Assembly (NCBI GenBank): GCA_900541495.1
Contig: UQKC01000027.1
Coordinates: forward strand, 1 to 31,076
Origin: an uncultured Ruminococcus sp.
Lineage (GTDB): Bacteria; Bacillota; Clostridia; Oscillospirales; Ruminococcaceae
Reading direction: 5' to 3'
Length of the DNA: 31,076 bases
In this document: positions 22,296 through 29,946 of the stretch, one piece after another
Numbering within the stretch: the first letter of the stretch is position 1
How the letters are laid out: each line of letters opens with the position of its first letter
Made by a program: the position numbers and the translations under genes
The notes under the pieces: model-generated
The model's database searches: none
Told to the model about the DNA's origin: nothing
What the model saw: the letters and a program-made list of their open reading frames with translations, nothing else

Positions 22296-23225
22296 TTAAG
22301 AATCCCTCCATTCGTTTATAGAAGATACAATTCTGCGTTCAATGTCTATTCGTGCCTGCCTGCACTCCTCGGGGTACTGTTTGGCGGCTTTGAACGCCAT
22401 TTTGAGGAAAAGACCCGAGCCTACGGGAAACATCTTTTTCAGCAGGCTTTCGGGGAAAACATAGTGCGTAGCGTGAGGATAAACAGCCACCTCAACATCG
22501 CAGGAGTGCGGTCTTTCGGCAAGGCGCTTTTCCATTCTGCGGATATATTTTGCCGTGTCCCAGAGAACGTCGTCCTCACCGCCGATGAGCAGAAGCTTGC
22601 CCTTGATGTTTTCGACCTTTATGAATTCGTCCTCGGTGATAGGGTGAGCCTTCTCCGAATCATCGAAAAGCTTTAGTGAGTTGACCATATCGCCCGTGCG
22701 CTTTGATTCACCTGCGATGACCTGCCAGTATTGTGGGTGCTGATAAACGAACGGCATATAGGGGAGAGGCTCGCCCTTGTAGGTGAAAAGCGACTCGCCC
22801 TCGATTGGCCACTCCTTGCAGCCGTCCTTTTTGCCCTGCATAAATCCCTGCCAAACGAAGTCGCTCGGGGTCAGACCTATCGTCAGCGTGATATCGTGGA
22901 AATACGAAGCAGCCGTGAGCGCAAGAGTTCCCGTTGTCGATGCACCTACGATGCTTATTTTCTTATTGCCGAACGATTTGAGCTTCTTTATCGCATTTTC
23001 TATTCTTTCGAGCGGATAGTTGTGATGTCCGTAGTCTTTCTTCGCAGGTGACATTGACATAACATTCAGGTCAAGTTCGTGAAGCCACTTTACCATTGTC
23101 TTTGCGAGATAATCCTCGGGATCGTCGCCTATCATTGCAATAATTGCGCAGTCGGTCGGGGTAGGGCATTTCCAGTAAGCGCCGTAAAAACCGTCCTTAT
23201 CGGGGTCAAAGTGTATCTTTTCCAT
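22296..23225 (-). CDS. Alpha/beta hydrolase, BAAT/acyl-CoA thioester hydrolase C-terminal-like
   Basis: A 309-residue serine hydrolase. The nucleophile elbow is GASTTG (Ser96), the acid is likely Asp218 or Asp219 in LIGGEDDVLWDT, and the base His251 or His254 in YPHATHYVFPE, giving a full triad in the correct order. The spacing and the GGEDDVLWDT...ATHYVFPE stretch resemble the domain found in bile-acid-CoA:amino acid N-acyltransferases and acyl-CoA thioesterases. The nucleophile motif differs from their usual GxSKGGE. A thioesterase, esterase or amidase activity is possible. GGAGG precedes the ATG. It is first gene of a two-gene operon with the ATC-hydrolase-like gene. Confidence 0.7.
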   Translation of the reverse strand: MEKIHFDPDKDGFYGAYWKCPTPTDCAIIAMIGDDPEDYLAKTMVKWLHELDLNVMSMSPAKKDYGHHNYPLERIENAIKKLKSFGNKKISIVGASTTGTLALTAASYFHDITLTIGLTPSDFVWQGFMQGKKDGCKEWPIEGESLFTYKGEPLPYMPFVYQHPQYWQVIAGESKRTGDMVNSLKLFDDSEKAHPITEDEFIKVENIKGKLLLIGGEDDVLWDTAKYIRRMEKRLAERPHSCDVEVAVYPHATHYVFPESLLKKMFPVGSGLFLKMAFKAAKQYPEECRQARIDIERRIVSSINEWRDS

Positions 23226-23241
23226 ATTATCCTCCGTTTTA

Positions 23242-23337
23242 GTTAGTTAATGCTAACTTTGGCTTGTGTAAAGTGCCGCTTTTCCGTAAGCGGCATTTTT
23301 CTGAGAATATTATAGCATAGGTTATGAAAAAATGCAA
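23242..23337 (-). promoter_or_regulatory. Promoter, leader hairpin and palindromic box of the hydrolase operon
   Basis: On the minus strand, TTGCAT (23332-23337), 17-base spacer, TATAAT (23309-23314). The leader holds a GCCGCTT/AAGCGGC hairpin and then the box GTTAGTTAATGCTAAC (23242-23257; plus-strand reading), a 5-6-5 palindrome that recalls the TTAGGTTAG/CTAACCTAA half sites of DtxR-type metal repressors. The link to metal control is only a resemblance. Confidence 0.55.
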
Positions 23338-23369
23338 GAAAATTCTTCACTGTGCAGAAAAACAGTAAA

Positions 23370-23399
23370 TGAAAAAGGGCGGATATAGAATCCGCCCCT
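23370..23399 (-). terminator. Terminator after the flavodoxin gene, made of a repeated GC-rich palindrome
   Basis: Stem GGGCGGAT (23377-23384) with ATCCGCCC (23390-23397) and TTTTTCAT following on the minus strand. The right arm plus CTACGAAA is the same string as at 55-71, so the terminator belongs to a repeated short palindrome. Confidence 0.75.
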
Positions 23400-23407
23400 A
23401 CGAAATT

Positions 23408-23443
23408 TAGGAAAAAGCTGATTAAAGCGAAGCGTTTCCTTAG
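23408..23443. repeat. Family A element, internally deleted
   Basis: TAGGAAAAAGCTGATTAAAGCGAAGCG (the left end of family A) is joined directly to the right-end sequence GCGTTTCCTTAG. The middle of about 90 bases is missing, leaving only 36 bp. Confidence 0.8.
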
Positions 23444-23479
23444 CCTTGCGCATTTTTTATATGAGAGAGGTGAAGCAGT

Positions 23480-23956
23480 TTATATGTACTTTTCTGCCCA
23501 TTTTTTCAGTTCGTCAGTGCTTGCGCTTGCAGGGAAACGCTTGCCCTCAACGAGTTCTGCGCCCTTGCAGGAGGGAGCGAGATCCTTGTTCGTGCCGCCC
23601 ATTCCGCTTCCGCCAGAGGTTGCGAAAGGAACTATCTTTTTGTCGCTGAGGTCATACTGTTCGAGAAATGTATTGATGATAGTCGGTGCAACGTACCACC
23701 AGATAGGGAAGCCTATGAAGATAGTATCGTACTGTTCGATATTCTCGACCTTGCCCGAAACGGCAGGGCGGGAGGACTTATCGCTCATTTCGACGCTGCT
23801 GCGGCTCTTTTTGTTGGTCCAGTCGAGGTCTGCGCTTGTGTATGGTGTTTCAGGCTTGATCTCAAAAAGGTCTGCGCCTGCGGCAGATGCCAGATTTTTT
23901 GCAAGCTTTGCTGTAACGCCGCTTGCGCTGAAAAATGCAACCAATGCTTTGCTCAT
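23480..23956 (-). CDS. Flavodoxin (long-segment, cytosolic)
   Basis: A 158-residue FMN-binding electron carrier. The family features seen are the phosphate loop FFSASGVTAK near the N-terminus, FEIKPETPYTSADLDW, FIGFPIWWYVAPTIINTFLE (aromatic residues stacking on the flavin) and PFATSGGSGMGGT. The first 26 codons of the open frame lie in a family A element and are not used: ATG 23956 has GGAGGTAA in front. It lies 155 bases after the CMD-cupin gene, with the family A element between, and may be read from the same operon. It ends near a palindromic terminator. Confidence 0.88.
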   Translation of the reverse strand: MSKALVAFFSASGVTAKLAKNLASAAGADLFEIKPETPYTSADLDWTNKKSRSSVEMSDKSSRPAVSGKVENIEQYDTIFIGFPIWWYVAPTIINTFLEQYDLSDKKIVPFATSGGSGMGGTNKDLAPSCKGAELVEGKRFPASASTDELKKWAEKYI

Positions 23957-23995
23957 AATGATTACCTCCATTATATTTTTAGAAATTTTTACTTT

Positions 23996-24124
23996 AGGAA
24001 AAAGCTGATTAAAGCGAAGCGTTCGTTTTGCCATTTTGAGAAATGTACGAGTTTACGTCTTTAATGTCAATTTGACATAAACATTTTGAAAAATGGCAAA
24101 AACGTATTAATCAGCGTTTCCTTA
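23996..24124. repeat. Family A palindromic element (complete copy 2)
   Basis: The same 125-bp core as the copy at 15376, with two substitutions. It is flanked by TTTA on the left and by the cupin coding end on the right. Its right tip encodes the last residues and the stop codon of the CMD-cupin gene (CTA AGG AAA CGC TGA). Confidence 0.9.
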
Positions 24125-24872
24125 GCTTGCTGTACTGCTCATCGTCAACGGGTTCGCACCACTCGTTCGAGCAGTTTTCGCCCGAAACTTCAACTGCAAG
24201 GTGCGAGAACCAGCTGTCGGGAGCTGCGCCGTGCCAATGCTTTACGCCTGCGGGGATATTGATGCAGTCGCCGGGGTGCATCTCAACGGGTTCTTTGCCC
24301 CATTCCTGATAGTAGCCTCTGCCGCCTGCGCAGATAAGTATCTGTCCGCCGCCTTTGTCAGCGTGGTGGATATGCCAGTTGTTGCGGCACTTCGGTTCAA
24401 ATGTTACGTTGAAAATGCTGACCTGCGAAGTCGATATCGGAGCGAGGTAGCTCTGACCGATGAAATATTTTGCGAAGCCTGTGTTCGGTTCGCCGATAGG
24501 GAACATCATTGAAGCTTCGTGAGCGGCTTTTGCACTGTCGTCAGCGGCTTCATCGTTCCATACGTCCATTGCAAGCTTGAAAACTGCCCAACCCTTTGGC
24601 CAGCCAACGTAGAAAGCAGTGTGTGTGATTATAGCGGCTGCTTCTGCCTTTGTAACGCCGTTTGCTTTTGCGTTTTTGAGGTGGTAAACGAGCGAGTTGT
24701 CGGTGATGCCCGAGGACATGAGCGCAACCATCGTCACGATGCATCTTGTTTTGAGGTCGATGTCCGTGTTGTTCCAGTTTTCGCCGAAAAGAACATCGTC
24801 ATTGTAGTGTGCGAAGTCGGGAGCAAAACCTCCGAGCTGATCTCTGCCTGCTGTTTGTGTTATTTTTTTCAT
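24111..24872 (-). CDS. Carboxymuconolactone decarboxylase-cupin fusion protein
   Basis: A 253-residue two-domain protein. The N-terminal alkylhydroperoxidase/CMD-like domain (about 1-115) has DIDLKTRCIVTMVAL and the AIITHTAFYVGWP stretch. The C-terminal cupin (about 135-245) has the metal-site pattern HIHH...E and PAGVKHWHGA. CMD-cupin fusions often sit with flavodoxins in anaerobe redox clusters, but a reaction is not established. The ATG overlaps the stop of the upstream flavoprotein gene (ATGA), so translation is coupled. The last four residues and the stop come from the family A element; the original C-terminus has probably been replaced. Confidence 0.85.
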   Translation of the reverse strand: MKKITQTAGRDQLGGFAPDFAHYNDDVLFGENWNNTDIDLKTRCIVTMVALMSSGITDNSLVYHLKNAKANGVTKAEAAAIITHTAFYVGWPKGWAVFKLAMDVWNDEAADDSAKAAHEASMMFPIGEPNTGFAKYFIGQSYLAPISTSQVSIFNVTFEPKCRNNWHIHHADKGGGQILICAGGRGYYQEWGKEPVEMHPGDCINIPAGVKHWHGAAPDSWFSHLAVEVSGENCSNEWCEPVDDEQYSKLRKR

Positions 24873-25408
24873 ACTCTTTTACCCATTTCATGAGCTTTGT
24901 TTAATTTTTCGTTTCCGTTTATATCGTTGGGGTCGTTCATTCCGCCGACGAAAAGCGTTCCCTTGAGTTCCGCCTTTTCAAAGCAGTCTATCCAACCCTG
25001 CAATCCGCTTTCGGCGCGCTTCGGAGTATAGTCTTCGTCCTCGGCTGCGACCGAGAGCATATAAACATCTCTGAAGCGGTAATCTTTCGGATAGAGCGAA
25101 TTCATTCTGTCGAGGAGAGTTTTCATCTGTCCCGACATTTCGTAATAATATATCGGCGTGGAAAATGCTACAACGTCAGCATTGAGAACTGCCTGCTCGA
25201 TAGCGAGCGCATTGTCCTTTATGACACATTCGCCTTTGCTCTGGCAGGCAAGGCAGCCGATACAAAAGCCTATATTTTTGCCTTTGAGTGAGATAAATTC
25301 AACGCTGTTTCCTGCGTCCTCTGCGCCCTTTGCAAAGGAGCGCGCGAGCTGTTCGGAGTTGCTGTTTCCGCGCAGGCTCGTTGAGATAACTACGACCTTT
25401 TTGCTCAT
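24869..25408 (-). CDS. Flavodoxin-fold NAD(P)H-dependent oxidoreductase with Cys cluster (1)
   Basis: A 179-residue FMN reductase/iron-sulfur flavoprotein type protein. SLRGNSNSEQLARSF binds the FMN phosphate, CIGCLACQSKGEC (about residues 49-61) is the compact cysteine motif seen in Isf-type flavoproteins, and FSTPIYYYEMSGQMKTLLDR contacts the flavin. It would move electrons between NAD(P)H or ferredoxin and an unknown acceptor. RBS AAAGGACGGG. It is 31 bases after the next upstream gene's stop and overlaps the downstream CMD-cupin start, so it is in an operon. Confidence 0.85.
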   Translation of the reverse strand: MSKKVVVISTSLRGNSNSEQLARSFAKGAEDAGNSVEFISLKGKNIGFCIGCLACQSKGECVIKDNALAIEQAVLNADVVAFSTPIYYYEMSGQMKTLLDRMNSLYPKDYRFRDVYMLSVAAEDEDYTPKRAESGLQGWIDCFEKAELKGTLFVGGMNDPNDINGNEKLNKAHEMGKRV

Positions 25409-25439
25409 ATAAAACCCGTCCTTTTATATTGTATAATTT

Positions 25440-26057
25440 TCAGCGAATAAAATTAGTCGCAACGCGGTCTTCCTTTTTCGGCAGACCGAATTTTTCTTTG
25501 CCGAGTGCGATCGACTTCATAAGGAAAGACATATTCCGCGCGAGGGTGCGCATCGTCTGTTTGCCTTCTTCGTCAAGGTCTGCTTCGCCCTTTGCTCTGC
25601 CGTGGATAGAGTTCCAGTACTGGCTCGAAGCTATCGGCATATTCGAGATAGTGAAGTATTTGTTCAGCTCGTCAAAGGTTGCCGAACAGCCGCCTCTTCG
25701 TGCGCATACAACGCTTGCGCCGACTTTCATCGACATATCGAAATTTGAACTGTAGAAAAGTCTGTCGAGGAATGAAATGATCGTTCCGTTCGCCGAAGCA
25801 TAGTAAACGGGGCTTGCGATAACAAGACCGTCCGCTTCTTCAAACTTTTTCGCCGCCTCGTTAACTTCATCATCGAAGATGCACTTTCCAAGCTCGGAGC
25901 ATTTTCCGCAGGCGATACAGCCACGGATATCCTTAGCGCCGATCTGCATAACATCAGCTTCAATGCCCTCCCCGGCAAATACCTTCGTCATTTCGTTCAC
26001 GGCGAGAGCGGTGTTTCCGCCAACTCTCGGACTGCCGTTTATTATAAGAACTTTCAT
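25440..26057 (-). CDS. Flavodoxin-fold NAD(P)H-dependent oxidoreductase with Cys cluster (2)
   Basis: A 205-residue relative of the neighbouring flavoprotein: INGSPRVGGNTALAV (phosphate loop), GCIACGKCSELGKC (four cysteines, about residues 46-59), ASPVYYASANGTIISFLDR and an ARRGGC stretch. The start at 26057 is chosen because GGGAGG lies 7 bases upstream; five codons before it have none. The two proteins are diverged copies with the same cofactor motifs and may use the cluster to pass electrons to different partners. Part of the same minus-strand run of genes. Confidence 0.85.
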   Translation of the reverse strand: MKVLIINGSPRVGGNTALAVNEMTKVFAGEGIEADVMQIGAKDIRGCIACGKCSELGKCIFDDEVNEAAKKFEEADGLVIASPVYYASANGTIISFLDRLFYSSNFDMSMKVGASVVCARRGGCSATFDELNKYFTISNMPIASSQYWNSIHGRAKGEADLDEEGKQTMRTLARNMSFLMKSIALGKEKFGLPKKEDRVATNFIR

Positions 26058-26102
26058 AAAAAAACCTCCCAATTTTTTTGAAAAGCCATTACAATATTGA
26101 AC

Positions 26103-26795
26103 TTACTGTTTCAAACTTTCCACCCATTCGCGGATATCATCGGCTGTCGCATCGTTGAGCTTTTTTCCGCTGATGATGTTTGCTTCGGGGTAAAGGTTTT
26201 GCAGTTCGCTGATGCTCGTTTCAATGCCGCTTCCCCCCGAGGTGCAGAACGTGTAGACCTTTGCGCCCGAAAGGTCATAGCTTTCGAGGAAAGTTTGGAT
26301 AATTCTCGGGTTCGTTCCCCACCAGATAGGGTGTCCGAGGAAAACGACATCGTAATCGCTGACAGCGGAAAGGTCGTTCGCAATGGCAGGACGCGCGGAA
26401 TCATCATTCTGCTCGATGTTTGCACGGCAGTCGTCATTGTTGTAGTTGAGGTCGTCATCAGTGTAGGGCATTTCGGGGACAATCTCGAAAAGGTCGCCGT
26501 TAGTTTCGTCTGCGATCATTTTTGCTATCTCGGCAGTAGTTCCCGTTGCGGAGAAATATACAACAGCTGTCTTGCTTTCGTCGGAAGCTTCCGCAGGTTC
26601 GGCTTCGGTTTCCGATGTGCTTTCTGCTTCTGTTTCGGTCGGCTGAGCGGCTTCGCTGTCAATTACCTGCGAAGTCTGCGTTTCGCTCTCGCTGACGGCA
26701 GTATCGGTGCTTGCGCAGGAGGATAAAGCTGCGGCGGTGAAAAGTGCTGTCAGGACGCTCAATACTCTTTTTGAAAAAAGCTTTTCTTTTGTCAT
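26103..26795 (-). CDS. Lipoprotein-anchored flavodoxin
   Basis: A 230-residue protein with a signal peptide (KRVLSVLTALFTAAALSSC, lipidated Cys near residue 26), a low-complexity acidic linker rich in Ser, Thr and Glu (about 27-75), and a complete flavodoxin domain: VVYFSATGTTAEIAK, EIVPEMPYTDDDLNY, FLGHPIWWGTNPRIIQTFLE, CTSGGSGIETS. Flavodoxins are normally cytosolic. A lipidated one tethered by a flexible linker would sit on the outer surface of the membrane and could take part in extracellular electron transfer (inference). The start at 26795 follows AAAGGAAAGTG; a longer frame upstream overlaps the previous gene. It lies 4 bases after that gene. Confidence 0.85.
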   Translation of the reverse strand: MTKEKLFSKRVLSVLTALFTAAALSSCASTDTAVSESETQTSQVIDSEAAQPTETEAESTSETEAEPAEASDESKTAVVYFSATGTTAEIAKMIADETNGDLFEIVPEMPYTDDDLNYNNDDCRANIEQNDDSARPAIANDLSAVSDYDVVFLGHPIWWGTNPRIIQTFLESYDLSGAKVYTFCTSGGSGIETSISELQNLYPEANIISGKKLNDATADDIREWVESLKQ

Positions 26796-26799
26796 AATA

Positions 26800-27054
26800 T
26801 CACTTTCCTTTGTTTTCGTCAAGCTGCTGTTCAAGCTGTTCATTGAGCTTGAACACAAGGCAGTCAAGGCAGCTTATCTGTTTTTCTTCCTTGTGTATCG
26901 CATCAAGGAGAGTTTGCCTGCGCTTTCGGAGCAGACGTATCGTGCCTTGGATATCATCATTGCATCGGCAGTGTATAAGCTCCGCTTTTTCGCTTTCGCA
27001 GCAGCCGATATCATCAAGGCATTCTCCGAACCGTTCGGCATCGGTCATAGGCAT
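26800..27054 (-). CDS. Small Cys- and Leu-rich protein preceding the flavodoxins
   Basis: About 84 residues (82 if the second ATG, at 27048, is used). The sequence pattern is AERFGECLDDIGCCESEK, IRLLRKRRQTLLDAIHKEE and ISCLDCLVFKLNEQLEQQ. The second half is an amphipathic helix with CLDCL, reminiscent of the C-terminal dimerisation helix of MerR regulators but with no DNA-binding half; I do not assign a function. A 102-bp family B element ends immediately upstream of the start, and the only good ribosome site (AAAGGAG) lies on the far side of it. It is the first gene of the flavodoxin operon. Confidence 0.65.
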   Translation of the reverse strand: MPMTDAERFGECLDDIGCCESEKAELIHCRCNDDIQGTIRLLRKRRQTLLDAIHKEEKQISCLDCLVFKLNEQLEQQLDENKGK

Positions 27055-27055
27055 A

Positions 27056-27157
27056 ATACTAAACACCAATAAAATACAGGAAAAAATCTGCGCCGAAATC
27101 CTATATATTCGAGATTGTCGGCTTGATTTTTTCCAAATTTTAAATGGTGTTTAGTAT
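27056..27157. repeat. Family B element (102 bp) between ribosome site and start codon
   Basis: ATACTAAACACCA and TGGTGTTTAGTAT form perfect 13-bp ends; pairing continues through the AAAAAATC/GATTTTTT arms. Exactly 102 bp. The 37 bases at the left end are identical to the window's first 37 bases in reverse. On the mRNA the element lies between AAAGGAG (about 27163-27169) and the ATG at 27054. Confidence 0.9.
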
Positions 27158-27207
27158 AAGGCATCTCCTTTCGGCACTTTGCGGAAGCAGTTTATTTCGT
27201 TGGTTCT

Positions 27208-27237
27208 ATTATATATCCGCAGATCTGAAAAGTCCAA
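27208..27237 (-). promoter_or_regulatory. Promoter of the flavodoxin operon
   Basis: On the minus strand, TTGGAC (27232-27237), 18-base spacer, TATAAT (27208-27213). The transcript would begin near 27201, before the family B element. Confidence 0.6.
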
Positions 27238-27283
27238 TACTCTTTTTGTATTCTTTGGAATGCTTTAAAGGCATTTCTGCATA

Positions 27284-27316
27284 TAAAAAAGATACCGACT
27301 TTGTGGGTCGGTATCT
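27284..27316 (-). terminator. Terminator of the sensor kinase operon
   Basis: Stem GATACCGAC (27291-27299) with GTCGGTATC (27307-27315), loop of 7, followed on the minus strand by TTTTTT. It is 33 bases after the kinase stop. Confidence 0.85.
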
Positions 27317-27348
27317 CATAAAATTTAAGTTTAGCGGCAGCTTCGTAC

Positions 27349-29946
27349 TTACGATAAAACAGCCTTGCTTCGCTCATTGAAAAGCAGTTCAGCCGTTGCT
27401 GTCAGTTTGGCTTCATCGATAGGCTTGGAGATATGTGCGTTCATTCCCGCATCAAGACTTCGCCTGATATCATCTGTGAAAGCATTGGCGGACATTGCCG
27501 TGATAGGCACGGTTTTTGCGTCTTCGCGGTCAAGCGAACGTATCTCACGGGTCGCTGTAAGTCCGTCCTTTACGGGCATCATTATATCCATAAAGATGAT
27601 GTCGAAAAAGCCTGTTTCGGACGCGGCAAAGGTGTTCACGGCTTCTTCTCCGTTCCATGCTTTGGTGACCTTTGCGCCGCGGTCGGTGAGAAGAAATTCC
27701 GCGATCTCCATATTCAGCTCGTTATCTTCGGCAAGAAGCACATTTTTGCCTTCCAATGCCGTGTGGTTGCTCTTTTCGGCGGCTTTTTCGGACGCTTTAT
27801 AGTCTTTATCTATGCGGAAAGTAAGCTGAACGCGGAAAGTTGTGCCGATATCCTTTTCGGAGTGACAGGTGATAGTGCCGCCGAGCGCGTCAACAAGCTT
27901 TTTGACGATAGAAAGTCCAAGTCCTACGCCCTCGTACTTAGTTCTGGCGTTCTGAGCCTCCTGCGTGAAAGGTTCAAACAGGTGCTTTTGGAATTCCTCA
28001 CTCATACCGATGCCATTGTCCTCGCAGGTGAATTCATAAACAGCTTCCTGCTCGGTGTTTGAAATAAGACGGGTATTAAGGCGAAGATATCCGCCGGCTC
28101 TGCCGTATTTTATAGCGTTGCTCGCAAGATTGAGGAGTATCTGGCTCAGGTAACGGGGACTGCCGATAAGGTGGCTGACGGGGAGTGAATCCTTCCGCAT
28201 GATCTCATATTCGATGTTCTTTGAAGCTGTCTGAGGTTCAAGAACGGTGTTTATCTCGTCGAGGAGTTCCGTGAGATTGAAAGGTGTTTCTTCCAATACC
28301 ACCTCATCACTTTCGAGCTTGCTCATATCGAGGATGCTGTTCACAAGTTCAAGCAGGGTGTGAAGCACGGCGGAGATATTTTTATGGCAGTGAGCCTGTA
28401 TCTCGGGGTCATCGGTATGACTTTCCGCCATATCGATATAGCCCTTGATGCCGTTGATAGGTGTTCGTATATCGTGGCTGATGCGGCGGAGAAATTCCGT
28501 CTTTGCGAGGTTTGCGACTTTGGCTTCGTGCGCTTCTTTGAGTATCTGTGCCTGATAATCGGCTTCCTTGGTCTTTTCGCGGTCAACGTCCTGAAGAAGT
28601 GCGAGGATATGCATTGGTGTTCCCGAATCATCAAAATCAACGACAGTAACGCTGACTCTGCACCATTTTATCTCGCCGCCGCGCAGTGCTTGATAGTCGG
28701 TATAAAAGCTTTTGCGAACATCGGTGATATTTTCCTTGCAAAGCGTTTTACGGATAAAGTCTCCGGACATTCTGCGGTCGATATCTTCGCGGTATGCAGG
28801 CACGACCATAGTGTTGAGGAATGTGTTTTTGAGCGTTGTATAAACGCCGCTCTGAGGGATAGCCTTTTCAAGCCAGGGGGCAATATAAATGGTGTTATAA
28901 CTGTTCGACGAAAGGTCAACATAGAAAAGGCTGAAATAGATAGTTTCCAGTGATCTGAGCATCTGAACGGTTTCCGTCAGCCTGCTGTTGCTTTCTTTGA
29001 GCTTTTCCTGATTTTCATAAAGTGTACGGTTTCGCAGAGCAAAATAGAGAACACAGAAGAAGAAATAAACCGCCGCAAAAAGCGCAGAAGCAGACAGCGA
29101 ATCTGAGAATACCGCTGCGAACGGGTAATATATGCAGATTATGTAACCCTCGTATGAGGAACGATAACCCCAGTAGTGCTTTCCGCTCGCTTTTATAAGG
29201 TGAAGTTTTCCGTTCTGTTCAATATGGGAAAGCTGCTGCAAAACATCATCGTCCGAAACCTGTTTGTCTTTCATTGACTGCACACTCGTTGCCCTTACGT
29301 TGCCGTCTTCGATGATAGCATAGTGACCGTTTTGTTCAAGGTTAAGACCCGTGAGCAGACTTTCAAGGTCATTTTCCGTGTCGGAGATAAGTCCCGACGG
29401 CTGTTTGTAATATCCGATTATGATGCCTGGCTCGTCTTTTCGTGCAACAGCGCAGACATCATAGTATTCACCGTTCACTTCTGTTCTTTCGGCGAAAATT
29501 TTTGCAGGGTAGGTGATAATATCGGCAAAACGGCTGTCGATGTCGTTTTTTTGCCAGTCGGGGTCGCTGAATCGCCGTGTATGGCCCGAAGCCTGAGTAT
29601 GCAGTTCACTGTCGAGCAGGGTAACGCCGCTTATACGCAGGCTGTCAACATACTGTTCGAGCATGGTATCATCGGCGAGAGCCGGTTCATCGGCCAAGTG
29701 GTTGCTGAAATCTCGGAGCAGGTCGGTCAGACGGAAAAGGCCCTTTGTTCGGTCGGAGTCAACGAGCTTATTGAAGCTTGAACACTGCTGTTTGAGCGTG
29801 TCCATTGTGTTTTTGGCAATGGCGGTCGTTTCGATAGCGGTCTTGTATCCTGTGAGCGCTGCCGTGAGCAGAAGAAGTATCAAGCCGAAAATTACAGCTT
29901 TATATATCGTGAACCGGAAGACCTTTTTGGGGTGAGGTTTACTCAT
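27349..29946 (-). CDS. Hybrid sensor histidine kinase with C-terminal receiver domain
   Basis: An 865-residue membrane kinase. Order: first membrane helix (about 12-33), extracellular sensor domain (about 35-300), second helix (about 303-328), PAS-like domain (about 345-470), HisKA with ISHDIRTP (phospho-His491), HATPase (NLASNAIKYG, DNGIGM, GVGLGLSI) and a receiver domain (about 735-865) with LLAEDN and phospho-Asp787 in FMDIMMP, Lys in SKPID. No DNA-binding output is attached, so phosphate must pass to another protein not in the window. The frame is open upstream, but ATG 29946 has GGAGGTG and overlaps the upstream stop by 8 bases. It is coupled to the gene for a substrate-binding lipoprotein, its likely ligand sensor. 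Confidence 0.92.
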   Translation of the reverse strand: MSKPHPKKVFRFTIYKAVIFGLILLLLTAALTGYKTAIETTAIAKNTMDTLKQQCSSFNKLVDSDRTKGLFRLTDLLRDFSNHLADEPALADDTMLEQYVDSLRISGVTLLDSELHTQASGHTRRFSDPDWQKNDIDSRFADIITYPAKIFAERTEVNGEYYDVCAVARKDEPGIIIGYYKQPSGLISDTENDLESLLTGLNLEQNGHYAIIEDGNVRATSVQSMKDKQVSDDDVLQQLSHIEQNGKLHLIKASGKHYWGYRSSYEGYIICIYYPFAAVFSDSLSASALFAAVYFFFCVLYFALRNRTLYENQEKLKESNSRLTETVQMLRSLETIYFSLFYVDLSSNSYNTIYIAPWLEKAIPQSGVYTTLKNTFLNTMVVPAYREDIDRRMSGDFIRKTLCKENITDVRKSFYTDYQALRGGEIKWCRVSVTVVDFDDSGTPMHILALLQDVDREKTKEADYQAQILKEAHEAKVANLAKTEFLRRISHDIRTPINGIKGYIDMAESHTDDPEIQAHCHKNISAVLHTLLELVNSILDMSKLESDEVVLEETPFNLTELLDEINTVLEPQTASKNIEYEIMRKDSLPVSHLIGSPRYLSQILLNLASNAIKYGRAGGYLRLNTRLISNTEQEAVYEFTCEDNGIGMSEEFQKHLFEPFTQEAQNARTKYEGVGLGLSIVKKLVDALGGTITCHSEKDIGTTFRVQLTFRIDKDYKASEKAAEKSNHTALEGKNVLLAEDNELNMEIAEFLLTDRGAKVTKAWNGEEAVNTFAASETGFFDIIFMDIMMPVKDGLTATREIRSLDREDAKTVPITAMSANAFTDDIRRSLDAGMNAHISKPIDEAKLTATAELLFNERSKAVLS

